Assembly (NCBI RefSeq): GCF_019977735.1 | Contig: NZ_AP025018.1 | Coordinates: 3,162,001 to 3,226,000 of the forward strand | DNA length: 64,000 nucleotides | Source: Calothrix sp. PCC 7716 | Lineage (GTDB): Bacteria > Cyanobacteriota > Cyanobacteriia > Cyanobacteriales > Nostocaceae | Direction: 5' to 3' | In this document: one piece after another, positions 44,521 to 54,106 of the stretch | How positions within the stretch are numbered: the first letter of the stretch is position 1 | Layout: the number at the start of each line of letters is the position of its first letter | Position numbers and translations under genes: made by a program | The notes under the pieces: model-generated | What the model was told of the DNA's origin: nothing | What the model saw: only the letters and a program-made list of their open reading frames with translations | Database searches by the model: none

Positions 44521-45489
44521 TTAATACAATCGACTCAGCGCAAAATCAGTCATGTTTATCAAAGCTTGACGAGACTCTGAATATGGTAAATCTACCAAAT
44601 GCTCTACAGCCAACTTCGCATGATGTGCTGCTAGTTCCCTTGCTCTTGCGATACCTTGACTGTCCGAAATTAACGCCAACGCTTGCTCTAAGTCTCCTTC
44701 TTGGGCAAACTCTCGCTCTATTAGCATAAACAAAGCTGGCTTTTCTTCCAACGCATACAAAACAGGCGCCGTCAAGGTGCCGCTTTTCAAATCTGAGCCA
44801 GCTGGTTTGCCTAACGCTTCTGACGAACTCGTAAAGTCTAAAATATCATCAACTATTTGGAACGCCAAACCAATGTCACGTCCATAGCAATACAAGTGTT
44901 CTGCTGTTTCAGCAGAAACTTCGCTCAACACTGCGGCAGCTTTGGCGCTGTTAGCGAATAATGTTGCAGTTTTATAATAATTTTTTTGAAGATAAGTATC
45001 GATTGTGATACTCGCATCAAAACGGTTTAGTCCCTGTTGAATTTCTCCAACCGCGAAATCCATCAATACTTGTGATAAAAGTTTTACAACTTCTAAATTA
45101 TCTAAGTTGGCTAAGTGCCAAGAAGATTGGGCAAAGAAGAAATCTCCTGCCAGTACAGCAACGCGGTTGCCAAATAAACTATGAATTGTTGGAACTCCAC
45201 GTCGCTCGTTCGACTCATCTACTACATCATCGTGTACCAAACTCGCTGTGTGAATCATTTCTGTGATTTCAGCTAGGCGCCGATGACGAGTTGTAATATC
45301 TTCGGACATGGTAGCGCGCGATACAAGCAGAACTATCGCTGGTCTGATACGCTTTCCCCCAGCTCCAAATAGGTGTTTTGCCGCCGCATAGAGGATGGGG
45401 TGGTCTGTTCCAACTAACTGTATCAGATTGTCTGCTAGTAATCGCAGGTCTGCTTCCACAGGAGTAAAAAGGGAGGTTGCTGGGGTCAT
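44521..45489 (-). CDS. sds: All-trans polyprenyl (solanesyl-type) diphosphate synthase
   Basis: 322 residues. First Asp-rich motif SLVHDDVVDESNERRG, second FQIVDDILDFTSS, GAGGKRIRPAIVLL near the N-terminus and the KPAGSDL loop. Such enzymes make the long isoprenoid side chain of plastoquinone. The ATG 45489 start is standard. Confidence 0.92.
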   Translation of the reverse strand: MTPATSLFTPVEADLRLLADNLIQLVGTDHPILYAAAKHLFGAGGKRIRPAIVLLVSRATMSEDITTRHRRLAEITEMIHTASLVHDDVVDESNERRGVPTIHSLFGNRVAVLAGDFFFAQSSWHLANLDNLEVVKLLSQVLMDFAVGEIQQGLNRFDASITIDTYLQKNYYKTATLFANSAKAAAVLSEVSAETAEHLYCYGRDIGLAFQIVDDILDFTSSSEALGKPAGSDLKSGTLTAPVLYALEEKPALFMLIEREFAQEGDLEQALALISDSQGIARARELAAHHAKLAVEHLVDLPYSESRQALINMTDFALSRLY

Positions 45490-45541
45490 GGATGGGCGGA
45501 CTCTGGCTTAAGTTACGAAAGTTTACATATTCTATACTCAT

Positions 45542-46460
45542 TTTAAGATAACGCAGGTAGACTGCAAAGCTCCGCAGTGAAGAATCATTGTATTAATCAA
45601 TAGCAACAGCAGTATTTTTTTTCTACTCACAATGCCTCAACAAGGCATTTTGAGGTGTCACGTGACCTCAAAAGAAACCAAGTGTATAAAAAGATACTTT
45701 AAAATACTTGCTGAAGTGAGATAATTATTGTTATATTATTTACTACATAAGGAAAGGGTGCAAAATTATTAATATCTACGTAGATAATATAATTATTATT
45801 TATACAATAGGCAACAAACAAAAGAAAAACTTATTTTTGTGATTGCCAAAATATTTGAAAAATAACTCAGAACTGAGATGAAAAGTCCCGGTGGTTATGT
45901 TACGCTAAAATTAAGGGACTTAAAAGTTTTTTGTTAATCACCGCACGAAAAGTAATGCGCTTAAGGGTGTTTTGCTTTTCGAGAGTCGTGAGTCAAATAG
46001 ATACCTTTCGTTGAACTAAGGAAGCTGTTTTTAGCAATTTCAGTAGTTTGACAGTAGGTTCATATAGTTTCTTGCCGGAAGAGCGAAATTATTTCGGTAA
46101 AGGAGTCAGTAAGCCTTTAACGCTTAATTAAAAGGCTTATATGTCCTTTGTTGTAAATAAACACAAAGGCAAAAATTTTGCAGACTTGAAGAGACTGTCC
46201 AGGCAGCGCTTTAAATTGCTGTATGGCGTTTAGATAGCTGAATAACAGCAGTGAGTCTGTAAACATAAATAACTATAAAGCCAAAAAGCAAAGAACTTAG
46301 TTCTAGGCAAACTAAACCGTACTAGTTGTTGTTAGTACGCACGCAGAGTGCTGCTGTAATCGTGAGATGTATTCGCACGAAACGCGGGAACGCTAATGGC
46401 GTTTGCTTAATATTAAACACAAATAACTCGTAAAAAAAAATAGTTCATGTGAGAACGGCA
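45542..46460. other. Long non-coding interval with palindromes, upstream of sds
   Basis: About 920 bp without a convincing gene. It holds a hairpin AATGCC…GGCATT (45632-45650), the imperfect palindrome GAGGTGTCACGTGACCTC (45652-45669), and the perfect 14-base palindrome TATCTACGTAGATA (45773-45786). The stretch 45880-46420 has several self-complementary pieces and could encode a structured RNA, but I recognise none. Confidence 0.45.
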
Positions 46461-46565
46461 ATGATCATTTTTATATTAGCTTCTGGATATTTATTTACTG
46501 TATACCTCTTATTAGCATTAGCGAAACGTTCTGGAAACAAAACTTCGCCAATTGATGATTTGTAA
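46461..46565 (+). CDS. Small single-helix membrane peptide
   Basis: 34 residues: MIIFILASGYLFTVYLLLAL, then AKRSGNKTSPIDDL. One membrane helix followed by a short charged tail, the form of small accessory subunits. No strong ribosome-binding site (gaacggca before the ATG). It lies between sds and murI, where I believe Anabaena also has a very short gene, but I could not verify it. Function unknown. Confidence 0.55.
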   Translation: MIIFILASGYLFTVYLLLALAKRSGNKTSPIDDL

Positions 46566-46567
46566 CA

Positions 46568-46592
46568 GGTAGCACAGGCATCTTGCCTGTGC
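46568..46592. repeat. R6 palindrome (cacaggcatcttgcctgtg)
   Basis: A hairpin placed between the small peptide gene and the convergent murI stop at 46598. It could terminate or protect both transcripts. Confidence 0.75.
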
Positions 46593-46597
46593 AGAAC

Positions 46598-47464
46598 TCA
46601 AGCCAAAATACCTAACCCACAGTTTACAACTTCAACTGTTGGAGTGCAACCGAGCCAGTTTACAGAAGTAAGTGCGAACGTTTCTGGGCAACCACTGACG
46701 ACAAAGCGAGTTGGCATCGCGGGGAAGTTGTTACGTAAGTTGAGTATATCAAGTTCAGTCGCGCAAGCAGAAGCAACGTAAACTGCTGGGTCTACAATGT
46801 TAACTGTGCTTGGTAAAAGCGAGCGTAAAATTGGCGCCAAGTGAGGATAGTGAGTACAACCGTAGACCAATGTATCGATTTGTTGTTGAATTAGTGGCTC
46901 TAGGTATGAGGTTGCTACTTCAACAGTGTAAGGGTCATGGATACGGTTTTGTTCGATTAAAGGGACAAATTCAGGGCAGCTAACTTGCCAAACTTGAGTT
47001 TGAGCATCAATTTCTAGGATAGCGTTTTTATAGGCGTTACTTTTTGCTGTGGCAGGAGTCGCGATAACACCGATACGTTTTCCATGTTGAACTGCGGCCA
47101 AGGCGCCTGGAAGAATAACACCAATAATCGGAAAATCAAATTCTTCGCGTACAGTTTCAAGGGCGAGTGCAGAACTTGTATTACAAGCCATTACCGCCAT
47201 CTTAACACCAACACGCTGCATCCAAGTTAGAATTTCGCGGTTAAACTGAATAATTTCAGCTTGAGAGCGAATACCATAAGGTAGTCGAGCCGTATCTCCA
47301 AAATAGAGAATCGACTCATTCGGAATTTGGCGATACAGTTCGCGTAGTACAGTTAAACCCCCCACACCACTATCAAATACCCCAATCGGGGCACGCTGTG
47401 GCTCTGTGTAATAGTTAAAGTTTTCTTGGAGAAGATTAGTTTCAAAAGTTGAAGATAGAAACAC
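46598..47464 (-). CDS. murI: Glutamate racemase
   Basis: 288 residues. IGVFDSGVGGLTVLREL, the two catalytic cysteines in MACNTSSA and YGCTHYP, and FGDTARLPYG. It makes D-glutamate for peptidoglycan. The N-terminal 25 residues are not conserved; an internal start nearer APIGVFDSG is possible but no better ribosome-binding site is seen. It follows the two amidase genes on the same strand, so wall synthesis and wall cutting genes are grouped. Confidence 0.94.
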   Translation of the reverse strand: MFLSSTFETNLLQENFNYYTEPQRAPIGVFDSGVGGLTVLRELYRQIPNESILYFGDTARLPYGIRSQAEIIQFNREILTWMQRVGVKMAVMACNTSSALALETVREEFDFPIIGVILPGALAAVQHGKRIGVIATPATAKSNAYKNAILEIDAQTQVWQVSCPEFVPLIEQNRIHDPYTVEVATSYLEPLIQQQIDTLVYGCTHYPHLAPILRSLLPSTVNIVDPAVYVASACATELDILNLRNNFPAMPTRFVVSGCPETFALTSVNWLGCTPTVEVVNCGLGILA

Positions 47465-47562
47465 AGCTACTTAGTCTTTATATTTTTGAATAACAATACA
47501 GGATTTATAGCAATTAGACAAATATCTAGCCAAGGAGTTTTTTTACAAACAGGGAATTTTTT

Positions 47563-47590
47563 GTAGAGACGTGATATATCACGTCTCCAC
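47563..47590. repeat. R1 palindrome between amiC and murI
   Basis: Core GACGTGATATATCACGTC, complete arms. It lies 10 bp past the stop of the amidase gene (minus strand). Confidence 0.85.
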
Positions 47591-47600
47591 ATTTGTGTAT

Positions 47601-49541
47601 TTATCTTCCTAAATATCTGAGAACACCGCGTGCAATAGCTTCAGCCATGCGATTTTGATATTCACGATTACCGAGACGGGGGTTATCTTCTCTTCCTGTC
47701 ATGTAACCAGTTTCTACTAAAATCGAAGGCATTGAGCTTTTTCTCAAAACGTAAAATCTGGCTTTACGGGTGCCTCGGTCTTTGATGGTAGAGATATTTT
47801 GGAGAATGCTTTGGCGAACTGCTTCAGCAAGACGATAACCGCTGTCATAATAGTAAACTTCCAAACCGTTGACATCTGGGCGCCCACTGATAGAGTTAGC
47901 GTGGATGCTGACGAATAAATTGGCGTTAACACGTTCTGCCATGTCTACCCGTGGTTTTAAGTCAACAAAGTAATCAGAATCACGAGTCATGACAACTTGA
48001 ATACCATTTTGTTCCAAGATTGACCTAACTCGTAAACCTATAGGTAAAATTACGTCTTTTTCAAGTAAACCACGAAGACCTGGGGCGCCTGAATCTTTAC
48101 CTCCATGTCCTGGGTCAACAACCACAACAATTTTACCTCTAGGAGTTGGTTGACCGATTGGAGGTCGTGGGGTAGGTACAGGGTTGCCACCGGGGGGTAA
48201 CGGTTGGGGGTTAGGACGTGGAAGCGGTAATGGAAGGACTACAGGAGGTTGAATCGGTCGGGACGGTGGATTAATAGGTGGTAGGGTACTTATACGTCCA
48301 CGAGTCAGTTCGAGTGATAGTAGTTGACCACTAAGTTGATTGATTTGTCCAAATTGTACTCCCGCAGCAGGTTGTACTAATATTGCGACGGTGTTGGGGT
48401 CTTGCTGCTGTAAACGAACTTTTAATACTGGACTATTGGTGCCAAAACTTGGACCCCGAACGTTTTGCTCTAACTTGGCGTTAGGAATAGTAATACGATA
48501 TTGTCCAGTAGACCTATCCCACCCACCACTTCCCGTTAAACGCTGGTCTCCACTAATAATTAGCTGTGTACCTGTAGCGTTAAGCTCAACCGATTGAATT
48601 GTGGCAAGTGTATTAACAGTTATTGGTGGATTTGGGTTTGGTTCGTTGAGAGGAGGACGAGGAGTATTTGGACTTGGGAGTCTAACAACTGGGGTAGCGC
48701 TAGGAATTAAAATCAATCCATTTGCACCACTTAATGAAGCATTCCAGTTAGGACTGTCTCGATTTACCTGTAGCTGCATTCTAACAGTTGGAGTTTTAGA
48801 ATTTAATTGAGATAATAAAACTCTGTTAACACCGTGTTTATTAACTGAAATGTCGCGTTGCGCTTGCGATGATATTGTGGCGCCAGTAATGTCTACATCT
48901 ATCGAGCGTCTATCGAGACTACGAATCACTCTCAACTGTGGACTTCCAGCCCCACTGGTGCGAACAAAAAAACCATCACCCGTAATTTGAACATTCTCAA
49001 CTGTGGTTGGTACGGACGAAGCGGCAACTACTGTTGTACTTGTTGATGGGGGTAAGGGTCTTGAGTTATTTGCATTGCTAGGAGGCGTGTTATTGGAGGG
49101 AGTAGTAACTACATTATAAATACCTTTATCAGAGGAATCTCCAACTTGTTCACGTTCGGGTTTTGGTAATTGAACATTCCAACGACTGGGACTAACCCCA
49201 ACAAATTTGACTTGAGCAGGGTCAAGCGTAAAACCAGGTGCAAGTTCAACGACAAGACGCGCTGTATTTTCGTCAAATTGTCCGATACGAAGCGAACGTA
49301 TTGCCCCACCGATTGGTTGCGTAAGTTGAGAACGACCAAACCGCGTTCCTGGTAAATCGATAACTACCCGTGTTGGGTTAAAAATTAGCTGTGCTTTTGG
49401 TTGCACGGCGCCGTCGGTAACGATTTCCAATCGATTTTGATTGGCATCAAACCGCCAAGAGTTCAGTTTAGCTGCATGGGCGGGCGACGGAAGTATGAAG
49501 ACAGTAAAAAGGGTGCTGGGTAGTAACCAGTTTAATCTCAC
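47601..49541 (-). CDS. amiC2: AMIN-domain N-acetylmuramoyl-L-alanine amidase (AmiC2-like)
   Basis: 646 residues from GTG 49541 (MRLNWLLPSTLFTVFILPSP), preceded by AGGAGAAAA; upstream ATG readings are rejected. Signal peptide to AHA. First AMIN domain at about 20-105 (RFDANQNRLEIVTDG), second AMIN-like region at about 180-400, a proline-rich linker, then Amidase_3: VVVDPGHGGKDSG, LEKDVILPIG, VSIHANS and ILVETGYM, giving the zinc ligands His, Glu, His and the catalytic Glu. In Anabaena the paired AmiC enzymes pierce septal peptidoglycan for cell-cell channels. Confidence 0.9.
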   Translation of the reverse strand: MRLNWLLPSTLFTVFILPSPAHAAKLNSWRFDANQNRLEIVTDGAVQPKAQLIFNPTRVVIDLPGTRFGRSQLTQPIGGAIRSLRIGQFDENTARLVVELAPGFTLDPAQVKFVGVSPSRWNVQLPKPEREQVGDSSDKGIYNVVTTPSNNTPPSNANNSRPLPPSTSTTVVAASSVPTTVENVQITGDGFFVRTSGAGSPQLRVIRSLDRRSIDVDITGATISSQAQRDISVNKHGVNRVLLSQLNSKTPTVRMQLQVNRDSPNWNASLSGANGLILIPSATPVVRLPSPNTPRPPLNEPNPNPPITVNTLATIQSVELNATGTQLIISGDQRLTGSGGWDRSTGQYRITIPNAKLEQNVRGPSFGTNSPVLKVRLQQQDPNTVAILVQPAAGVQFGQINQLSGQLLSLELTRGRISTLPPINPPSRPIQPPVVLPLPLPRPNPQPLPPGGNPVPTPRPPIGQPTPRGKIVVVVDPGHGGKDSGAPGLRGLLEKDVILPIGLRVRSILEQNGIQVVMTRDSDYFVDLKPRVDMAERVNANLFVSIHANSISGRPDVNGLEVYYYDSGYRLAEAVRQSILQNISTIKDRGTRKARFYVLRKSSMPSILVETGYMTGREDNPRLGNREYQNRMAEAIARGVLRYLGR

Positions 49542-49586
49542 AGTGTTTTCTCCTGAATCCATTGATGTAACGCCATGAAGCGTCAA

Positions 49587-50227
49587 TCGGTTAAATATAA
49601 TGTTTTGTTTTTTTTAGCTATTCCTCACACCGTCACCCAACGAGAAGCAGTAATTGCAGGCGTTCTGGTCACCACACATCTTGATACAATTACGTATCAA
49701 AAATTGCTCGAAGAAGCATTATTCTTACGCCAATCATGAGATAACCAAAATTAACAGTAAGTGTCAATCATTGGTTGTAACATACAGCACGTGTTATTTG
49801 AGATTTTCAGAACAGCGACACGGACAGGCGCACAAGACATACGTTTAACAAACTGCCTAAAATAAGAATTGTATTTTTTGAAACAATTTATCCAGTTTTG
49901 AATCGTAGTGTCAACCCAAGCATAAAAAATAATAAATTTGTCGAAAGGTAAAGTTGATGGAAGTAGCGAGGAATAGGACGTATGAGCAGTTATCAACAAT
50001 CGATGCACGTAAGCGTTATATAAGTCGCTGTCTATGTAGTCGTTGATTGTTGGAATTTTGTTCTTGGTCAGGGGTGTAATATTTGATGCTGACCAATAAA
50101 ACTAGTTACCAATAACCCAGACGCGATATATTTGCTGCGGCACACTGCATGAACGTGTCTCTACAATGCTATTTGTAATGGCAGTACAAAATACTTGGTG
50201 TTCGGTTTAAACATATGAGTCTATTTG
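49587..50227. other. Intergenic region between the two amidase genes
   Basis: About 640 bp with no coding frame that I accept. AT-rich stretches near 49850-49890 could hold the promoter of the downstream amidase gene. No repeat of the families described here except a possible trace at 50156 (gtctctacaa). Confidence 0.5.
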
Positions 50228-51817
50228 CTATCGAATTTGTCGGAGATATTGCAAAACACCGCGCGCGATGGCATCAGCCATTTGAGCTTGGTATTGTGGT
50301 GTCACGAGCCGCGATACGTCTTGAGTACCTGTCATAAACCCGGTTTCTACTAAAATTGAGGGCATTGAGCTTTTTCTCAAAACAAAAAATCTAGCTCGCC
50401 GTACTCCTCTGTCTCGGACACTGAGACTCTGAAGTATGGTACTGTGGACTGTGCGAGCGAGTTCTAGACCACTGTCGTAATAATACGTTTCCAATCCATT
50501 CACATCCGGACGACTTGCACCGGCTGAATTCGCGTGGATGCTAACAAAAACATCAGCGTTGATTCGCTCTGCCATTTCCACTCGACCTTGCAACGTCACA
50601 AAATAATCGGCATTGCGTGTCATTACGGCTTGTATGCCGTTTTGCTGAAGAATTTGAGCTACTCTAATGCCTATTGGCAAAATAACATCTTTTTCCATAG
50701 CACCCCCTATCCCAAGGGCGCCTGAGTCCTTACCACCGTGTCCTGGGTCAATAATTACGACTAAACGCCCATCATTACGTCTTCGCCCAGGTACAGGGTC
50801 TACAGGAGGACGTGGAGGTTCGCCACCAATAATTGGCCCCGAACCACCTGGTCTAATTGGGTCAGGAAACGGCGTAATTGGTGGTATTGGTCTATTACGA
50901 CGCAATTCGAGCGCTAAAAACTGCCCAGTAATTTGATTTAGTTGCCCAATTTGCACTCCGCTAGCAGGTTGCACCAAAATTACTACAGTATTCGATTCTT
51001 TTTGTTCGGTTAACCGAATCCTAAGAATAGGGCTATTACTATCAAGTGCTGGACCACGAACGTTGTTGGTAAGACGCGCGTTTGCTACGGTAATACGAAA
51101 CATTCCTGTTGTTCTGTCCCAACCGCTTGTGGCAATAAAGTTTTGGTCTGCACGAATAATTAATTGCGTTCCACCACCTGCAAGTTCTACTGATTGAATT
51201 GTTGCTGGAGTATTACTGCGACCTGGTGTTGGTGGAATACCAGGGAACGGAGGAGAAGATGGAGGTGTAGGGGAAGGTGTAGGGGAAGGAGCAGGATTAT
51301 TTGAACCACCACTATTAGACCCTGAAGTATTGGCGCCACCACTAAAACGGTCAGGTAAAAAAATCAGATTGTTAGCATTTTTCAAAACTCTCCAGTTAGG
51401 GCTGTTTCTTTCAACTTGTAAAGACATCCTAACAATGGGAGTATTACCTTCAAGCTGCGACAAAATTACTTGGCTAACACCAAAACGATTCACCATCATC
51501 TCTGGCGTTAAAGTTGGTGCTAGCGATGCTCCCGATATATCTATATTGATAGTTTTTTGATCACGACTACGAGAAATACGAACCAAAGGATTTCCGCCAT
51601 TGGTACGGACGAAGAAACCGTCACCCGTAACTCGTACATTTTCGATTTGTGTTCCAGCTTGAGCTGTTTTGAGTTTTTGAGCTAGTTGGGATATTTGTAT
51701 TACTTTTGATTCATTATCGTTATCAAATATAATTGAACCGTTCAGAGCGCGAGCTTCGGACGGCAGTATCAAAATCGAAGTTATAAAAGTACCTGATAAC
51801 AACCAATGTAGTTTCAC
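50228..51817 (-). CDS. amiC1: AMIN-domain N-acetylmuramoyl-L-alanine amidase (AmiC1-like)
   Basis: 529 residues from GTG 51817 (MKLHWLLSGTFITSILILPS) with GGAGAAAA upstream, the same start design as its neighbour. Signal peptide to ARA. It lacks the canonical first AMIN unit of the other amidase; the AMIN-like region begins at about 55 (VRVTGDGFFVRTNGG). Proline-rich linker, then Amidase_3 with IDPGHGGKDSG, MEKDVILPIG, VSIHANSAG and ILVETGFM. The catalytic half is highly similar to 47601-49541, showing gene duplication. Named by position only. Confidence 0.88.
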   Translation of the reverse strand: MKLHWLLSGTFITSILILPSEARALNGSIIFDNDNESKVIQISQLAQKLKTAQAGTQIENVRVTGDGFFVRTNGGNPLVRISRSRDQKTINIDISGASLAPTLTPEMMVNRFGVSQVILSQLEGNTPIVRMSLQVERNSPNWRVLKNANNLIFLPDRFSGGANTSGSNSGGSNNPAPSPTPSPTPPSSPPFPGIPPTPGRSNTPATIQSVELAGGGTQLIIRADQNFIATSGWDRTTGMFRITVANARLTNNVRGPALDSNSPILRIRLTEQKESNTVVILVQPASGVQIGQLNQITGQFLALELRRNRPIPPITPFPDPIRPGGSGPIIGGEPPRPPVDPVPGRRRNDGRLVVIIDPGHGGKDSGALGIGGAMEKDVILPIGIRVAQILQQNGIQAVMTRNADYFVTLQGRVEMAERINADVFVSIHANSAGASRPDVNGLETYYYDSGLELARTVHSTILQSLSVRDRGVRRARFFVLRKSSMPSILVETGFMTGTQDVSRLVTPQYQAQMADAIARGVLQYLRQIR

Positions 51818-52052
51818 AATATTTTCTCCACCAAAATGTTCCTGGTAGTAGTGCAATCTGAAGACAGCATTGGCAAATCCTTATGCAGTCAACGCACGGA
51901 TACTCTAGCATCTGTTGTTACCGAATCGTTGAGATTTCTCAATAATTCTGGCAAACAGCACGTAGCGTCATATGCTATCACAAACTACTCCGCACATCCA
52001 CGGCATATTTAAAATACTTTAGCCAAAATATAAATCTAAACACAAAATAAAA

Positions 52053-52071
52053 GGCACCAATAGAAGGTGCC
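52053..52071 (-). terminator. Terminator of the antiporter gene
   Basis: GGCACC and GGTGCC arms with a 7-base loop; on the minus strand TTTTATTTTG follows. It is 80 bp past the stop. Confidence 0.7.
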
Positions 52072-52136
52072 GCAACATATAAGCTTTTTATACAACTTGT
52101 TCACTCTTTGATAGCTAAAATTAATCGCTAAATCTT

Positions 52137-52151
52137 AGAAACCGGGTTTCT
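52137..52151. repeat. R3 palindrome at the antiporter stop codon
   Basis: AGAAACCGGGTTTCT abuts the TAA stop of the minus-strand antiporter gene. Confidence 0.85.
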
Positions 52152-53545
52152 TATGGATTTTCGGCAGTATTGCTCAAAGCTGCTGGTTCTGGGTCTGGGA
52201 ATACAATCCTTAAAAATGGTGGCGCCAAAAATGTTGTAACTATCACCATGACGATGATTGCCGCTTCTAATGGCTTGGTTAAAATACCTACACTTGAACC
52301 AATACCCAAAAATACTAGTCCAACTTCTCCACGTGGTATCATTCCTACACCAATAGCCAAGCGGTTAATTTTTTCTTTTCCGAATACACTAAAACCTGTA
52401 ACAAGTTTACCGAGAATAGCTACCGTTACTAAAAAGATTGCCATTATTAACCCTTCGCGGTTGCTAGGTATAGCAGGGTTAAGAACGCTTAAATCAGTTT
52501 TGGCGCCTACAGTTACAAAGAAAATTGGTACTAAAATATCAGCAATGGGAATTATTTGTTGCTGTAGCTCTTTACGTTTTTCAGTTTCTTCAAGAACTAA
52601 ACCAGCAGCAAACGAACCTAAAATTGCTTCTAACTGAATAGACGCGGCAAAATATGCCATTAAAAAAGCGAAAATAAATGCGGGTAATATAAGTTCACCC
52701 CGGGTTTTGAGAACATTAACAACCGCTACAAACGATTTGTTAAAGAAATTACCGAGTGCAATGGCGCCTACCAAGAAGCCAGCAGCACTAAAAATCAAAT
52801 ATACGACTTTGCCAACATCTACAGCACCATCTTTAGCAAGACTAGCGACGACAGCCAGAACAATAATACCCAACACGTCGTCAATAACAGCAGCCCCCAA
52901 AATTATTTGCCCTTCTTTAGAATTGAGGCGCCCTAACTCTGATAGTACCCTGGATGTAATACCAATACTTGTTGCCGTCAGTGCCGCTCCAGCGAAAATA
53001 GCAGGAACCGCACCCACACCAAATATTAACATTAGCCCAGCAGTACCCGCTGCAAAGGGAACCACCACCCCAACACAAGCTACCACCGTTGCTTGCAGTC
53101 CAACAGATAACAAATCCTTTAAATTAGACTCCAAGCCAATTTCAAACAGCAGGATAATAACACCTAATTCTGCCAAAACAGATATTACTTCCGACTGTGC
53201 ATGAAATACGCTGTTTGCAGCTTCGGGACTTAAACCACCTGTAAAGCTTAAAAACTGCATTATTACTGAGCTTGAAGTTTCAGCATCACCAAATACCAAA
53301 AGGTGTAAAGCTGAAACACCGACTACTACACCACCTACAAGTTCTCCTAAAACAGGAGGCAACCCGATACGGTTAGATAGCTCTCCACCCAACTTGCTAG
53401 CAAAGTAAACTACCACTAAACTTAGTAGTACTGATGCTAATACTAAAGAACTATCGGCAGTCTCAGCTGTAGATGCAAGTAAATGTAACGGTTGAAAAAA
53501 AATTGTCATTGAGCCTAATTGCATTGTATAAGACGCGGAAATCAT
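52151..53545 (-). CDS. CPA2-family cation/proton antiporter (NhaS3/KefB-like)
   Basis: 464 residues with about 12 membrane helices. SNRIGLPPVLGELVGGVVVG, LFEIGLESNLKDLL, the ion-site region AAVIDDVLGIIVLAV (the DD-type Asp pair) and GMIPRGEVGLVFLGIG near the end are typical of CPA2 antiporters. No RCK/TrkA domain follows the transport domain. Close relatives exchange sodium or potassium for protons in cyanobacterial plasma or thylakoid membranes. The N-terminal 12 residues may be excess, since ATGs at 53524 and 53509 are alternatives. Confidence 0.88.
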   Translation of the reverse strand: MISASYTMQLGSMTIFFQPLHLLASTAETADSSLVLASVLLSLVVVYFASKLGGELSNRIGLPPVLGELVGGVVVGVSALHLLVFGDAETSSSVIMQFLSFTGGLSPEAANSVFHAQSEVISVLAELGVIILLFEIGLESNLKDLLSVGLQATVVACVGVVVPFAAGTAGLMLIFGVGAVPAIFAGAALTATSIGITSRVLSELGRLNSKEGQIILGAAVIDDVLGIIVLAVVASLAKDGAVDVGKVVYLIFSAAGFLVGAIALGNFFNKSFVAVVNVLKTRGELILPAFIFAFLMAYFAASIQLEAILGSFAAGLVLEETEKRKELQQQIIPIADILVPIFFVTVGAKTDLSVLNPAIPSNREGLIMAIFLVTVAILGKLVTGFSVFGKEKINRLAIGVGMIPRGEVGLVFLGIGSSVGILTKPLEAAIIVMVIVTTFLAPPFLRIVFPDPEPAALSNTAENP

Positions 53546-54106
53546 CCCTCTACTCTACCAACTGCTAGGGGATTAATTGTTATTGACTCCAAATTAATAG
53601 TAATTTTTATCAATAGCTACAATTAGTAAGAAACCGGGTTTATTGTCGGAGATTGTAATAATAATAACCATTTGTCTGCGACAATGAATGCGTATAAACC
53701 CGGTTTATGGTAATTTTTTAGTTTCAAAAAACGTAACCGTGCATCGTTTTAAAAAGGCACCATGCCAAAGTATAAACATGATAAATCAGGTTTCAAATGA
53801 ACTGAAAAACAGTACACAAAGAAAAATAAATAGCCCAGGCTTATGAATAAAAGTGTATCGTATAACATGTCGCGATTACATTCAAACTCCTGCTATATAA
53901 TTACCTTTGTGATTGATAAGTTCAAGTGAAATAAGGTAAAAACAATAATTCTCTAATAGATTGGTAAAGATTTTATATGTAAATTTTTGCTAATTAAATA
54001 GATATATTGTTGATATTTTTGACATTTAATTTATTTCAGGTACTATTGATTTTACTTAAGTATCTGTAAAATTTCGTGTGTATATATTTATGAGGAGTGA
54101 AGAGTG
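53546..54106. other. Non-coding interval with an R3 element
   Basis: About 560 bp. An R3 copy spans 53630-53710 (aagaaaccgggtttattgtc, centre gattgtaataataat, right end aaacccggtttatgg). The rest is AT-rich, and the promoter of the SIMPL gene is expected in the last 150 bp. No gene seen. Confidence 0.6.

Noticed and set aside
45880-46420. 6S RNA, RNase P RNA or tmRNA
   Set aside because: Characteristic conserved segments of these RNAs were not found; only general self-complementarity.
52170-53204. Two long plus-strand frames (155 and 165 codons) opposite the antiporter gene
   Set aside because: The minus-strand frame has clear membrane-transporter motifs; the plus-strand readings are Thr/Pro/Ala-rich and lack any domain.
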